This document shows positions 1-9,299 of a DNA stretch of 64,000 nucleotides, one piece after another. The stretch comes from Strix aluco. Its lineage: Eukaryota; Chordata; Aves; Strigiformes; Strigidae. Both the position numbers and the translations under genes were made by a program. Within the stretch, counting starts at the first letter, position 1. Each line of letters begins with the position of its first letter. The notes beneath the pieces were generated by a model. The model was not told the origin of the DNA. It made no database searches and saw only the letters and a program-made list of their open reading frames with translations. The stretch covers positions 74,852,303 to 74,916,302 of the forward strand of contig NC_133935.1 in the NCBI RefSeq assembly GCF_031877795.1, read 5' to 3'.

Positions 1-3000
1 TAGCGTGGTCAGACCCATCTTCCCCATTTATCTCCCTGACTGGGATTATGAAGAGACCCCATACACCTTGAGATGACTGAGGAAGGGCTGTCCAGCCTGC
101 AGTTGAAATATGTCAATGGTGCTGAGGGCCCACATGTTGAGATGGGTGGAAGAGGTCCACAGTTTGTATTTTTTCTAGTCTATGTCTGAGATGAGAAAGG
201 ATGGGATGGAATGGGAGTGGCACTGAGTAGCTCAGTCTGGTTGTGCTTTGTGGTTTCAGTGCGAGTATTTACTGAATACGTTGCATTCCCCGTCTCCAGA
301 AGACCATCTGCTGCACAGTAAAACTCATGCCTTATGTCTCAGGATGACAAGAACATGCTGAGTTACCATGCCTGCTGGGCCCAGGGGTACCACCGCTGCC
401 AGTAACATGGCAATGCTTCTTCAAGGGTGAATTTGTCCCTTGTATCAGCTGCAAAGGTTGTTTCTTCTGCACATCCGTCACATCATTCTCCTCTAGCCAT
501 TGGTATGTCTTTCTTTATCAAAACCTTCCAAGCAGCAAGAAGAGCAGGTCAGCTTTCTGTGTCTGGTGGTCAAGAGGAAACACATACAGAGGAAACATGT
601 GCTTGCATGGATGAGTAGAAAATAAACACACTTGGAAAAGTCTTGCTTTGGAAAGCCCACTTTATAGTCTTTATTAGCGTAAGAAAGTCAAAAGTACTTC
701 AACTTGCTGTCCTGTTTTCAGATGTTACATGCTATACCACATTGAAAAAATGGTACTTGCAACCTGGTGCTCCATAGCTCTCTTATTTGCAGCTGATCAT
801 GTAGAAAGTGTAGGCAGTTTCCTTAATACTTGTCATAGAAAGATGTTAAAAGCTGGGGATAAGACATGCATCAGGACTCTCCACATGATGACAGTGACAA
901 GAGTGTTTTTCTACATTCTTCCATGAAAACCTTTACCCAGACCCAAGGAGCTCAGAAAAAGCTCTTTATTTCTCTGTGTTACTTAATAGTTCCCCAGCCT
1001 ACCCTGACCCATGCAAAATGGCCTGTTGTGGCCACATTAATAAAGCAACTACTCGTCTGCTAATGTGCTTTTCAATTCTGCTTTTGGGGTGTGAGCTCTC
1101 TCCCTGAATGAAGTGAGCAGCTTCACTGCCTGAATAATCACTTCCATAAATTAATATGGACTGCAGCCACGTCCATCTGTGCTGTGATTTCCCCCCACCG
1201 CCCATGCTTAGAAGGGGCCTGTACCTCCTAAGTAATTATTTACATTCCACCTATTGCATTCTCCATTGCAGACATCAGTCTTTACTCATTTCTTATCTCG
1301 ATTTATTCCCTGTTGTTTTGTGTGTCAAAAAAATACTGCACGAGTGGTGAAAGCCCATGCTAACTTCCGTCCTGCAGCATTAGGTGCTTTCTGCCTTTAA
1401 CAGGGAATAGTTGTAACTTACATGAATTTTGGATCAGACGAGTGTGAAAATAGAGGTTATGATTTTTACAAGCTTTTATTTTGATACAGATGGGTTGGTC
1501 TTAATCACTTTTCTTAAATAACCTGTTTTATTGTTATTAATAATAATATCTTAGCCTTGGTGTCAATGGGAGAAGGATGAACAAGAAATACTGGCCAAAG
1601 ACATTGTATAAACCCTCTCATCTTCAAAAAAACAGGTACCATATTTACCCAGAGCAGTGAGAGGATATGAAACCAATGCAAAAACCTACCTGGGGACCAG
1701 TACATGCCTGTGCATGGCTGGTGGCACCCTGCAAGCCAGCAGGGAGAGCATGGTGGGGTCAACAGCAGGGTCCCTCCTTGCCTGGCCATGCTGGAGGCTG
1801 CTCAGAAGCAGGGACAGAGGATGAGTGGGGCATTCTGGTGCTCCTGGTCATAACAAAATCCTTCAGATCAGGTGAGGTTTGGGGTGAATTATGGGTAAAT
1901 CATGAGCATGTGAGTGAGATTGCACTGGAGCTGGGACCAGGAAGAAATTTTCCTTTAGGTGAAGACTGGCAGGGTCTGGAAGTTTCATTTTCTTCCTTCC
2001 CTCTGATGCATGGGTCTTGGCAACAGTCTTGGCTCCCTGGGAATGTACTAAGAAAATGTCTCCCTGCTATTGCAGGGACATGCAAAATTGTGGTTTTGTG
2101 GTCTTTGCAATATCCTCGGTCCCCCTGTTTTGCTGATGGGCCCCATTAGCATTGTTCTTCTATGCAAAACTGAGTCTGAAATTTGCAGGAGAGTTTTGAG
2201 AAGCACTTTTTGACCTAGATGGGTAGGGACCAGGAGGGCAGGTAACCTGTCTGGACTAAATGCCTATTACACTATCGCTGGTGGGCAAAGGAAACAGGGT
2301 TTGAGGTCCCAAATGGTCCCTTTGAGTCCTGTGTCCTTGAGTATTAGTGGTCTGGGGTCTCTGCTGGATTCCCCCATCAACAGAGCCTGGATGAGATGGC
2401 AGACTGTGACCGTGGGGCTTCCCTGTCTTGCGCTACAAAGAAGACGTTAGAGGTCTTGTGAAAGAGTACAAAACAATGGAGAAAGGAGAGAGAGGCATAA
2501 AATAAAGAAATAGAGGAAGGAGGTGACTAAGGAGAGGCACAAGGCTTCCGAGTAGAGGTGTTACCTTTTTCACCTTCCTCTACTGAATGTCCCCTCATTG
2601 ATACACAGCTTGTAGAGGAAAGGGGTGGGCTGGCTGCACTAACAGTCCTGGCTGCTCTGGATACTAAGCAGCTGGAAATAAAGAAAATTTCCTAAAATTC
2701 ATCAGCCTAAATTCATTGCTAAATTCATCACCCTATCCAAATCCCAGTGACTTCAGGGAGCACTAGCCTGAGCCCCCAAATCTGCTGGCAGATTAGCTAC
2801 CCCCACGCTCCCAAGCTTATTTAGGGAATTATCTCTTGGAGGAAAAAAATGAAAAGGCATTGCTGGCAACTGGTACGGCGGCACCCCAGCAGAGGCAGCC
2901 AGCATCCCCTCCCCCTGCATTGCCCATCGCCCCCTTCCCCTGCCACCTTCTTTTTTACAAAATAAGAGAGTTGGCTATGCCTGGCAGCCCCCTCAAACCA

Positions 3001-4316
3001 ACTGGCTGTCTTTGCATGGATGTGGGCAGAGGGGGCATGAGTCGAGGTGCATTTGTTCAGCCAAAGCCCTTCTGGCATGGCCTGGCCTGGCTGGCGAGCT
3101 CCCCATGGAGGGAAGCAGGAGTGCACGAGGGAGAACACGTCCCGTTGGCAGCGGTTTTACCAGCAAGCCCGCACAGCTTTTGCCTGCATGAGATTTTGGC
3201 ATGAGGAAATTATATTATTAGTCCGTCACTTTTACAAGCATTGAAATTTATGGAGGAGGCACAGATGTTAAAAAAAAACCCCAAAACAAACAAGTACCCA
3301 AAGCTGAAAAATAAATAAGCCAGCTAAAAAGGAAGCCTCAGAGCCAAGCTGACTCCTCGGCAGTCGCTGCAGAGCTCCGTTTCCACGGCAGTGGCCAGGG
3401 ATGCCCGCCAGCCGAAGTGGCGGTGGGAGTTGCCCCATCCTCTATGCCACACACTGCCAGTCCCTTTCGTCTTTACAGCAGGATCATGTCACAGTGTGTT
3501 TCTCCATCCAAGCTGAGGGTCATGGCCTTGACCCATCCCTAGCGAGGTGCAACCCAGTAAGATGGGAAACTGCAGCAAAGTTTTGCTGGTGGCGACGAAC
3601 TCAGGCTTGGTGCAGAGCCAGCGGAAAAGGCAGGTCGGGCAGATGGCGAGGATGTCCCCCGGGCCACCGCACGCGGGCTCTCTGTCAGCTGGGTGGGAGG
3701 TGGGCCAGTGAAGCAGCCTGCACGGACGTGGGGCAGCTGCGTGGTGCTGTCCATGTGGCTCGCACCTCCGTGGAGGGAACCTTCCCCTCTGGCACTGAAA
3801 CCAATCCAGGAGGGAGCCTCTGGACCATGCCAGTTTTGCACTTCAAAAATGCTGGCAGGTAGGCTCTCCTTTCCAATTACATCATGTCACTACCGCTCAC
3901 CCGGGCTGTCTCTGGGCACTGGTCGGGATCCAGCAGCAGCGTGGTGGAAGCTTTAAACCCTGGTAGATTTGTTCCCATCTCCTGATGCTGTGGTCCCTCT
4001 ACCAGCCCTGCTTTGTTAAAAATGTATGTTTTTATGAATTATTCTACTTCCCAGTGTTTCGTGTTCAGCTGCTCATTCCTGTTGTGGTCCCCACTGGGTT
4101 TGCTCCTCTTGCTGGTTTGAAGGGCCTGGACACACACTCCCAGGGGGCTGAAGCCCCCTCCTAGGGACCTGCCCTCCCCGGTACTCACACAGTGGCCTCC
4201 CTGAGCTGCAGGGCCCGCTGCCGGGGGTGTGTGTGCATGTGTATCATTTTGGAGATGGTAGTGGATAAGCTTTAAGTTAAAAATCTCACTTTTTCTCAGC
4301 AGCGCATGCAGGTACA
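1..4316. other. Upstream DNA, no gene recognised
   Basis: This is the region 5' of reelin. Open frames here are short (160 codons or fewer), overlap on both strands and show no protein family I recognise. Positions 3340-3960 are moderately G+C rich with scattered CpG, but fall short of the density of the promoter island at 4.56 kb. I found no clear repeat family, tRNA or exon. It is best read as intergenic sequence or distal promoter; a non-coding transcript or poorly conserved UTR exon cannot be excluded by eye. Confidence 0.6.
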
Positions 4317-4700
4317 GCAGAGGCAGGGCAGGGGCAGACACAGGGGCAGGGGCTGGGGCAGAAGGGTAGAAGTGGAAGGACAGGAACTGGGGCAGAGGGA
4401 TGGGGACAGATGGACAGGGCAAAAGGACAGGGGCTGCAGCAGAAGGACAGAGGGATGGGCCAAAAGGACAGGGACTGGGACTGAGGGACAGGGACTGGGG
4501 CTGAGGGACAGGGATGGAAGCAAAGAGACAAGGGTTGGGAAAGAGGGACAGGGACACGGGAGCAGGGCAAAGACTCAGGTGTTGGGGCGGGGACCAGGGG
4601 CAGGGGCAGGGGCAGGGGCCGGGGCCGTGGCAGGTGCTGGGACCCAGGGGCAGAGACAGGGGCAGAAGCGGGGACGCAGGGGCAGGGGCAGGGACCCGGA
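4317..4700 (+). repeat. G-rich purine minisatellite upstream of reelin promoter
   Basis: The + strand is built of GGGG/GGGACAG/GGGCAG words. The clearest register is a 20-bp period running from 4425 to 4565. Units begin at 4425, 4445, 4466, 4486, 4506, 4526 and 4546, each starting with GGACAG, AGACAAG or a close variant. The two units at 4466-4485 and 4486-4505 differ at one base. Flanking blocks (4317-4424 and 4566-4700) use the same words with a looser 6-bp GGGGCA period. The array explains the long stop-free frames on both strands here, which give low-complexity Pro/Ser/Cys or Gly/Gln/Arg peptides and are not genes. Such arrays are usually length-polymorphic. Confidence 0.85.
4597..4624 (+). 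promoter_or_regulatory. G-quadruplex candidate
   Basis: Five GGGG runs (4597-4600, 4603-4606, 4609-4612, 4615-4618, 4621-4624) are separated by 2-base loops (CA, CA, CA, CC). This fits the standard G4 rule with short loops, which favour stable parallel quadruplexes. It lies about 530 bp upstream of the reelin start codon on the coding strand. Formation in the cell and any effect on transcription are inference. Confidence 0.65.
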
Positions 4701-4797
4701 GGCAGACAAAGGGCGGGCAGCAGAACCCAGCTCGCAGCCCACGTCCCCGCAGCGGCAGCACCGCACACCGGCGCGCAGAGCGAGGAGCGGGAGGAGC

Positions 4798-4840
4798 GGG
4801 CGGCGGCGGCAGAGGAGGCGGAGGAGGAGGAGGAGGGGAG
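4798..4840 (+). repeat. CGG/GGA triplet tract
   Basis: Short CGG runs (around 4799-4809) pass into about five GGA/GAG triplets (4820-4836). This is an interrupted trinucleotide tract in the promoter. The polymorphic human RELN GGC repeat lies closer to the start codon, so this one is not in the equivalent place, though the composition is similar. Confidence 0.6.
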
Positions 4841-4849
4841 GGACTTTCC
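4840..4849 (+). promoter_or_regulatory. kappaB-like site GGGACTTTCC
   Basis: The decamer is a perfect match to the classical NF-kappaB consensus. It sits just 3' of a GGA/GGC triplet-repeat tract and about 27 bp upstream of the TATA-like patch, a typical spacing for a proximal promoter element. Occupancy is inference; a single 10-mer match is modest evidence. Confidence 0.4.
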
Positions 4850-4875
4850 CCTCCCTCCCACCCCGACACCGGGGG

Positions 4876-4887
4876 AAATAAATTATT
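4876..4887 (+). promoter_or_regulatory. TATA-like AT-rich patch
   Basis: AAATAAATTATT is an isolated A/T run inside an otherwise almost pure G+C island. It lies 265-276 bp upstream of the reelin ATG and is the only TATA-like word in the proximal promoter. If used, initiation would be expected about 25-30 bp downstream. It may instead be incidental, since many CpG-island promoters work without TATA. Confidence 0.35.
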
Positions 4888-5053
4888 CCCAGCCCTCGCA
4901 CTTCCAGCTCCGTGCCCCGCACCCCGGCAGCGGCAGGCGGGGACGGCGCAGTCTTCGGCGGGCGCGGAGGGGCCGCCCCTGCCCGCGCCGCACTCCGCGC
5001 CCCGCGCCCGCCTCCCCACGAACTCCCGCGGGCCGCGGCGGGGGGCAGCGCCC

Positions 5054-5099
5054 GCCCCGTCCCGTCCCGCCCCGTCCCGCGCGGAGCGGAGCGGAGCGG
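5054..5099 (+). repeat. Pentamer repeats in presumed 5' UTR
   Basis: A block of CCCGT/CCCGC pentamers (5054-5080) is followed directly by three GCGGA pentamers (5081-5095). The two blocks are partly complementary (CCCGC against GCGGG-like words), so the transcript could fold into a GC-rich hairpin 50-100 bases before the start codon. A short interrupted GGC tract follows at 5132-5150. It occupies the place where the human RELN 5' UTR has its variable GGC repeat (known from the human gene). Confidence 0.6.
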
Positions 5100-5123
5100 C
5101 GCGGCGGCCCCGCCGTGCCCTGG

Positions 5124-5380
5124 ATGCCCCAGCGGCGCCGGCGGCAGCAGCATGGAGCGGCGGCGGGGCGTCCCCGGGGGCTGGCCCTGCCTGCTGGCCG
5201 CCCTGGGTGCCCTGCTGGCGGCGGGCCGGGCGGCCGCCCCCCGCGCCCGCTTCTCGCCCTTCTTCTTCCTCTGCACCCACCACGGCGAGCTGGAGGGCGA
5301 CGGCGAGCAGGGCGAGGTGCTCATCGCCCTCCACATCGCGGGCAGCCCCGCCGCCTACGTGCCCGGCCAGGAGTACCACG
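5124..5380 (+). other. Overlapping upstream ORF in reelin leader
   Basis: An ATG at 5124, 28 bases before the reelin start, opens a frame that is out of phase with reelin (+1) and runs through all of exon 1. In the spliced mRNA it would continue across the 5380/55947 junction and end at TGA 55972-55974 in exon 2, for about 94 codons. Its context is weak (T at -3, C at +4). The reelin ATG has a strong context (A at -3, G at +4), so leaky scanning is expected. The encoded peptide is Arg/Gly/Pro-rich with no family resemblance. A regulatory role is inference and depends on transcription starting upstream of 5124. Confidence 0.55.
5152..5380 (+). CDS. RELN: Reelin, coding exon 1 (5' end of gene)
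   Basis: The exon encodes residues 1-76 plus one base of codon 77. Residues 1-5 are MERRR. Residues 12-29 form a Leu/Ala-rich signal peptide, with likely cleavage near 28-32. From residue 33 the sequence [20 protein letters not shown] and on through EVLI and YVPGQEYH matches the highly conserved start of vertebrate reelin, which leads into the Reeler domain. Cys41 is part of that conserved block. I chose ATG 5152 because it has a strong Kozak context, is followed by a signal peptide and matches the mammalian N-terminus (MER). The donor at 5381 reads CACG|gtaggt (phase 1). Reelin is a large secreted matrix glycoprotein (about 3,460 residues in human) that binds VLDLR and ApoER2 and signals through Dab1 in neuronal migration. 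Only the first two coding exons lie in this window. Identification is near certain. Confidence 0.97.
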
Positions 5381-6839
5381 GTAGGTGCAGGCGCCTGCCG
5401 TGCCCGGCGCTGCGCGTCCCCCGGCGGCAGGCGCGGGGGGGCGGCCCCGGGGGGGTCCCGCACGGCGGAGCGGCCCCGCAGGGGAGCGGGAGGGGCGGGG
5501 GGCGGGCGCCCTGGACGGGGAAACGCGCGGCCCAGTGCCGCGCCCTGGGTCAGCCCCGGCGAACGAGGGGCTCCTCGGGGCTCCCCGGCCCCGAGGGACC
5601 GTCTTCCCCTGCCCCGGGCCCGGGCGCAGCCCCGAGCCGGGGGAAATTCCGAGTCCCCTCTCCCTAGCCGGCCCGGGGCCCGACCCAGAACCTCGGAAGC
5701 CGCTGGAAGTCGGCTCGCACCGAGCGCATCACCCTCTCCTGGGGGCGGCGCGGCGGCCACCGGCGGGTCCCCACGCCGTGTCCTCGCAAGGACCGCGGCC
5801 GCAGCCTGTTGCTCCCCGCGCAGGAGCCACGGCCGGGAGCGGTGGGCCAGGCACACACAGGCGGCTTTGCCGCGGGAAGGTCGCGCCCACAAATAATAAA
5901 CCACCCGAGGAGAATTCAACAGAGTGGGCAAAGTTGCTCACGCAAGTGGCGTCGGTACTTTCGGGACGCATTTTGCATCACTTCGAGTGAGGGACACAGC
6001 CCAGGGCCGCCTCGCAGGCAGGTACACTGCTGGGCAAAACCGCTTTCGGCCGCCGAGTGCCCCTGTAAAGCAGCAACCGTGTTGTCCAACAGCCTTATCA
6101 CCGTCTCTCTGTATAGAAAACTTCCACGGGCGAGACATTTTTAAACTCATAACCGTGGAAGACCGCTTAAAGGTATATTCACTAATCCTTCTTCTCTCTT
6201 TCTGTCTGCTTGAGGTTTTGCAACGCTACCTAATAACAGCTAATTCTGCAGCAAGCAATAAAAAGTCAGAAAAAATAACAATAAATATTTATTTAAAACA
6301 CCTTGCTCAGAAACAGATACTGTGTCATGGTCCTTAGCTAAAGATGGAGTTAAACTTCTGACTTTGATATATTCCAGGTCAGAATTTTAGTTTTAGGGAC
6401 ATCATCGAATCATTATTTGAAGATTCTGATTGATTTTTTTTTAATTTTTTTTACTGTAAAGGCAGAAAAACCAAACACTTCAAATATTCATTTTCATGTG
6501 ATCTAAGGGGTGCTGAAGTTTGTGTCTATGTATAACCTTTAACAATATAGTTTTCCCAAATTCATAGGAAACATTTGTTTTTAAAATATTGGTGTCCTTT
6601 TTAACAAACCACACGTGTAAATTTTATGACTTCACCAGATAAAATTCTCTCTTAGAGCCCCCGTATCTTCTGGCCCACTCCGAACAGTTAAATTGCATTC
6701 AACCTGATGAACCACAAATGAGAGGAAAAAAAGAAGCTGGAATTTCCATCTTGCACAATTTTAAATGCTGAACTTTAAAAAATATTCTTTGGACACGTAA
6801 ATAACAGAATCACCCCCTTTCCTCGCTGCAGCCGCTGTT

Positions 6840-7450
6840 TAAGCCCCGTTGCTGGTCCGAGGAGAGGGGGCTGTGGCGGGCAGGGCTGCGGGCAGGGCTG
6901 CGGGCAGGGCTGCCGGCTGCCTCGGCCCTGGAGGGTGAGCAGCAGGGATGTGCGTGTTTCTCCGGGGATGGTCCTCTGCCTCTCGCCCTTTTAAAAGGGT
7001 TTTTGAATTTTAAAATAGCAGCTTGCAGAGAGCAGCTGCGCGCCCCGACCTTTCAGGTAACCAAGGGTGGATTTTCCGTCGCTGTTTTGCATCGGGCAGA
7101 GCAAACCGAGGCGGCTTTGAATATACCTCTGGGCCTCGGTTTCTGTTACCTGCCCGCTCTCCCGGGGCTCCCGGGGGTGTTGCGGAGCCGGTGCTGTCCC
7201 TGCGCCCCGGCTGCGCGCCTCCCGCCCGGCCCTGCGCGCCCCCGCGCTGCCGCTGCGCGCCGCGGAGCCGCCCTGCGCTTCTCCCCGCGGCCGGCCCGAC
7301 CACGGTGCGGCCGTTCTGTCACCCCGCGGCCCCTCCGAAATTCGCACCGTGGTGGGGGTTTCCCCTCTGAGGCAGGCAGCGCTGGCGCTGCCCTGCCCTC
7401 GGCATCATCGCTGCCGGAGGCCAACATCTGTCCTGGGGCCGTCCCCGGAG
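6840..7450. promoter_or_regulatory. Second CpG-rich island in intron 1
   Basis: This is a distinct G+C- and CpG-rich block, densest at 7140-7350, separated from the promoter island by about 0.9 kb of A+T-rich DNA. It begins 1.5 kb downstream of exon 1. It contains consensus-like splice donors on both strands: CAG|GTAACC on + at 7057, and CAG|GTAACA on - with the intron starting at 7149. That would suit an alternative or antisense first exon. Translated frames across it are low-complexity and unrecognised. An orphan CpG island acting as an enhancer or alternative promoter is the simplest reading (inference). Confidence 0.6.
6877..6912 (+). repeat. 12-bp tandem repeat, 3 exact copies
   Basis: CGGGCAGGGCTG is repeated three times without mismatch at 6877-6888, 6889-6900 and 6901-6912, at the 5' edge of the intronic CpG island. 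Perfect identity suggests recent expansion and likely copy-number variation. Confidence 0.9.
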
Positions 7451-8420
7451 CTTTTCGGGGTATCTCTTAATGCCACCGTATTAAGAAAGAGTAAACAAAC
7501 TAGACACATTCGAAGGATCATGCTAATTCTTATGAACACAGAAGAAAGTCCACAGACTGAACTTGAAAACTAATTTGTTTACACAGTACAAGGTGTAGGT
7601 ACACCCCGGTGTGAGCCAGCCTCGTATCTTATTTCTGACTTGCAGTGGTAATTTTTTTCAATTTTACGAGTTGATTAAACACTTACCTGTGCCAAAACAA
7701 GGCAAGAAGCACTGCCTATTTGCTATGCACAGCGCAGCAGACATATCCTTGAGCTAAGCACACTTATGCAGTTAGATTTTATATCTCATTTGAATATTTT
7801 TAAATATAACAATTATCAATGTTAAATATAGCACAAGAAAAAAAACCCAAAGTATACAATCTGAAGAAATAATTTGAAGCAATCTGGGCTTTTATATAAT
7901 GCAGTTTAATGTTACTGAAAAATGCCAGTCTGCACTGGTTGAGTATTTGTCATTTAAAAATCAAACTTTAAAGGTGATCTTGTGGGGACACAGAGGTGGA
8001 GTTTTGAAACACAGTACAGAGGCACAAGACAAAGGGAGATTTACATATGTACAATGCAAATTCACCTGCTCAGAAAGCATATTAAGATACACTGCTCCAA
8101 CTCTTTGCAAGTTCCAGTGAGGCCCCGTTTTACAGTTACTGCCCCTTCATTCAATAGGGACAGGTGACAGGAGCACTCAAGAGCATCAGGTTCAAAGAGA
8201 AGTGAATTGAATGAAACCGTATGCCAAGGGCTGGATGAGAAAAATTCTGATTTAAAAAAATCAGCCAACAACTTCCTGTTAGTATGTTTAGACGTTTCTT
8301 TGGGCTCTCAGGGTGGGAGTCAAACCGCTGTGCAGGTGGTGGAGCTGTGGCACTGGCTCTCAGCCGTTTGCCCAACTGCCCTGCGCCCCAGGAGAGGAAC
8401 AGTGTCTGGTGCAAAAGACA

Positions 8421-8585
8421 CTTGCCTGGGAACCAGGCAAGCACAGGAGCTCCTGCAAGTGGCTTCTCTGACACACTGGATCTGGCACTTTATTTCCCTG
8501 TGCCTCTGAATTTCATAAGTAAAATGAAGGCAATAATATTCCTTATTTTGCATAGTTAAATTAGATACTTTGGGATTTAGCACTT
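8421..8585 (+). mobile_element. MIR-like ancient SINE remnant
   Basis: The order of words follows the MIR core and tail: TGCCTGGGAACC, then TCTCTGACACACTGG, CTGTGCCTCTGAATTTC, AAGTAAAATGAAGGCAATAA and finally a TAAATTAGATA stretch. This parallels the MIR 'CTGTGCCTCAGTTTCC ... GTAAAATGGGGATAATAA ... GATTAAATGAGATA' series. It is heavily diverged, as expected for an amniote-age element. The call is from memory of the consensus; a related core-SINE would look alike. Confidence 0.5.
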
Positions 8586-8619
8586 CTCCCCTAACCCTTA
8601 AAAATACTCCAGACTTGGC

Positions 8620-8671
8620 CCTATTCCTGCAATCAGTAAATATTTAAAAGTGCATTCACTGATTGAATAGG
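8620..8671. repeat. Imperfect inverted repeat
   Basis: The left arm (8620-8641) and right arm (8654-8671) pair as CCTATTC + CAATCAGT-AAT against ATT-ACTGATTG + GAATAGG, with a 3-base bulge (CTG), one mismatch and a loop of about 12 bases. It lies just 3' of the MIR-like remnant. It may be the remains of a small inverted-repeat transposon or a local palindrome; too little sequence remains to classify it. Confidence 0.45.
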
Positions 8672-9299
8672 ACCAGACCTACGCTGCATATAAATATGCT
8701 TTTATATACAGGACTGACTTGACAAATCGGTAAACAATTTTATTACCTTTGGCAGACTTTTATTCCTTGAATTAGCTTATTTCAAATTTAATTAAGTCCT
8801 TGAGCTGGCAAAGCACTTAAGCCCTTGCTCAAATGCAAACTGACAAAGTGTGCACTGGTGTAATGTAGGCACCTGCTCAGCTTCCTCCCAGCCAAGTGGT
8901 GGTCGCGTCTTTAGAGAGCTGCATCAGGGCCCACTTGGCTTGCTCGTAGCTTTGCTGGTAGGTAGCAATGATCCTGTTTTGGTTTTCTCCTGGGCTTTCC
9001 ACTGTAATCTACAGAGCAGAATAGAATTTCTTCAGGAAAAAAGACCACAACAGTATAAATTGAAAAATTTTACACAAGTTCTTTTGGGTTGATTTCCAAT
9101 CTGCAGTCAGTTTTGATTATCCGTGTTAACGCGCCTTCAGTGTTGAGAGCATGTACCGTGATTTACAGGCAGATAAGTACACTGGAAATGCATAAAGAAA
9201 AAAAGATAAAATTGACTGAACATCGAGTCTTCACTGCCCTTAATCACAGAAACCTAAAAATGAACTGTCAGATTTATAGTACTTAAAAAATACAAATGG

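Larger units (their letters stand above)
4560..5900 (+). promoter_or_regulatory. RELN: Reelin promoter CpG island
   Basis: This is a dense run of CpG dinucleotides and very high G+C, surrounding exon 1 and standing out sharply from the A+T-rich flanks. CpG-island promoters are known for mammalian RELN, where promoter methylation has been linked to silencing. GC-box-like CCCGCCCC words occur at about 5051-5075. The island covers the presumed core promoter (about 4840-4920), the 5' UTR, exon 1 and the first 0.5 kb of intron 1. The transcription start cannot be fixed by eye. The TATA-like patch at 4876-4887 would predict one near 4905-4915, giving a 5' UTR of about 240 bases. Confidence 0.85.

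Noticed and set aside
1667..2149. 160-codon + strand open frame upstream of reelin
   Set aside because: Composition and peptide show no family resemblance, and equally long overlapping frames occur on the other strand. Treated as chance.
4039..5931. 630-codon minus-strand open frame (and several long + strand frames) across the promoter
   Set aside because: They are products of the G-rich minisatellite and CpG island, which lack stop codons by composition. The peptides are low-complexity Pro/Ser/Ala/Arg and overlap exon 1 of reelin on the other strand.
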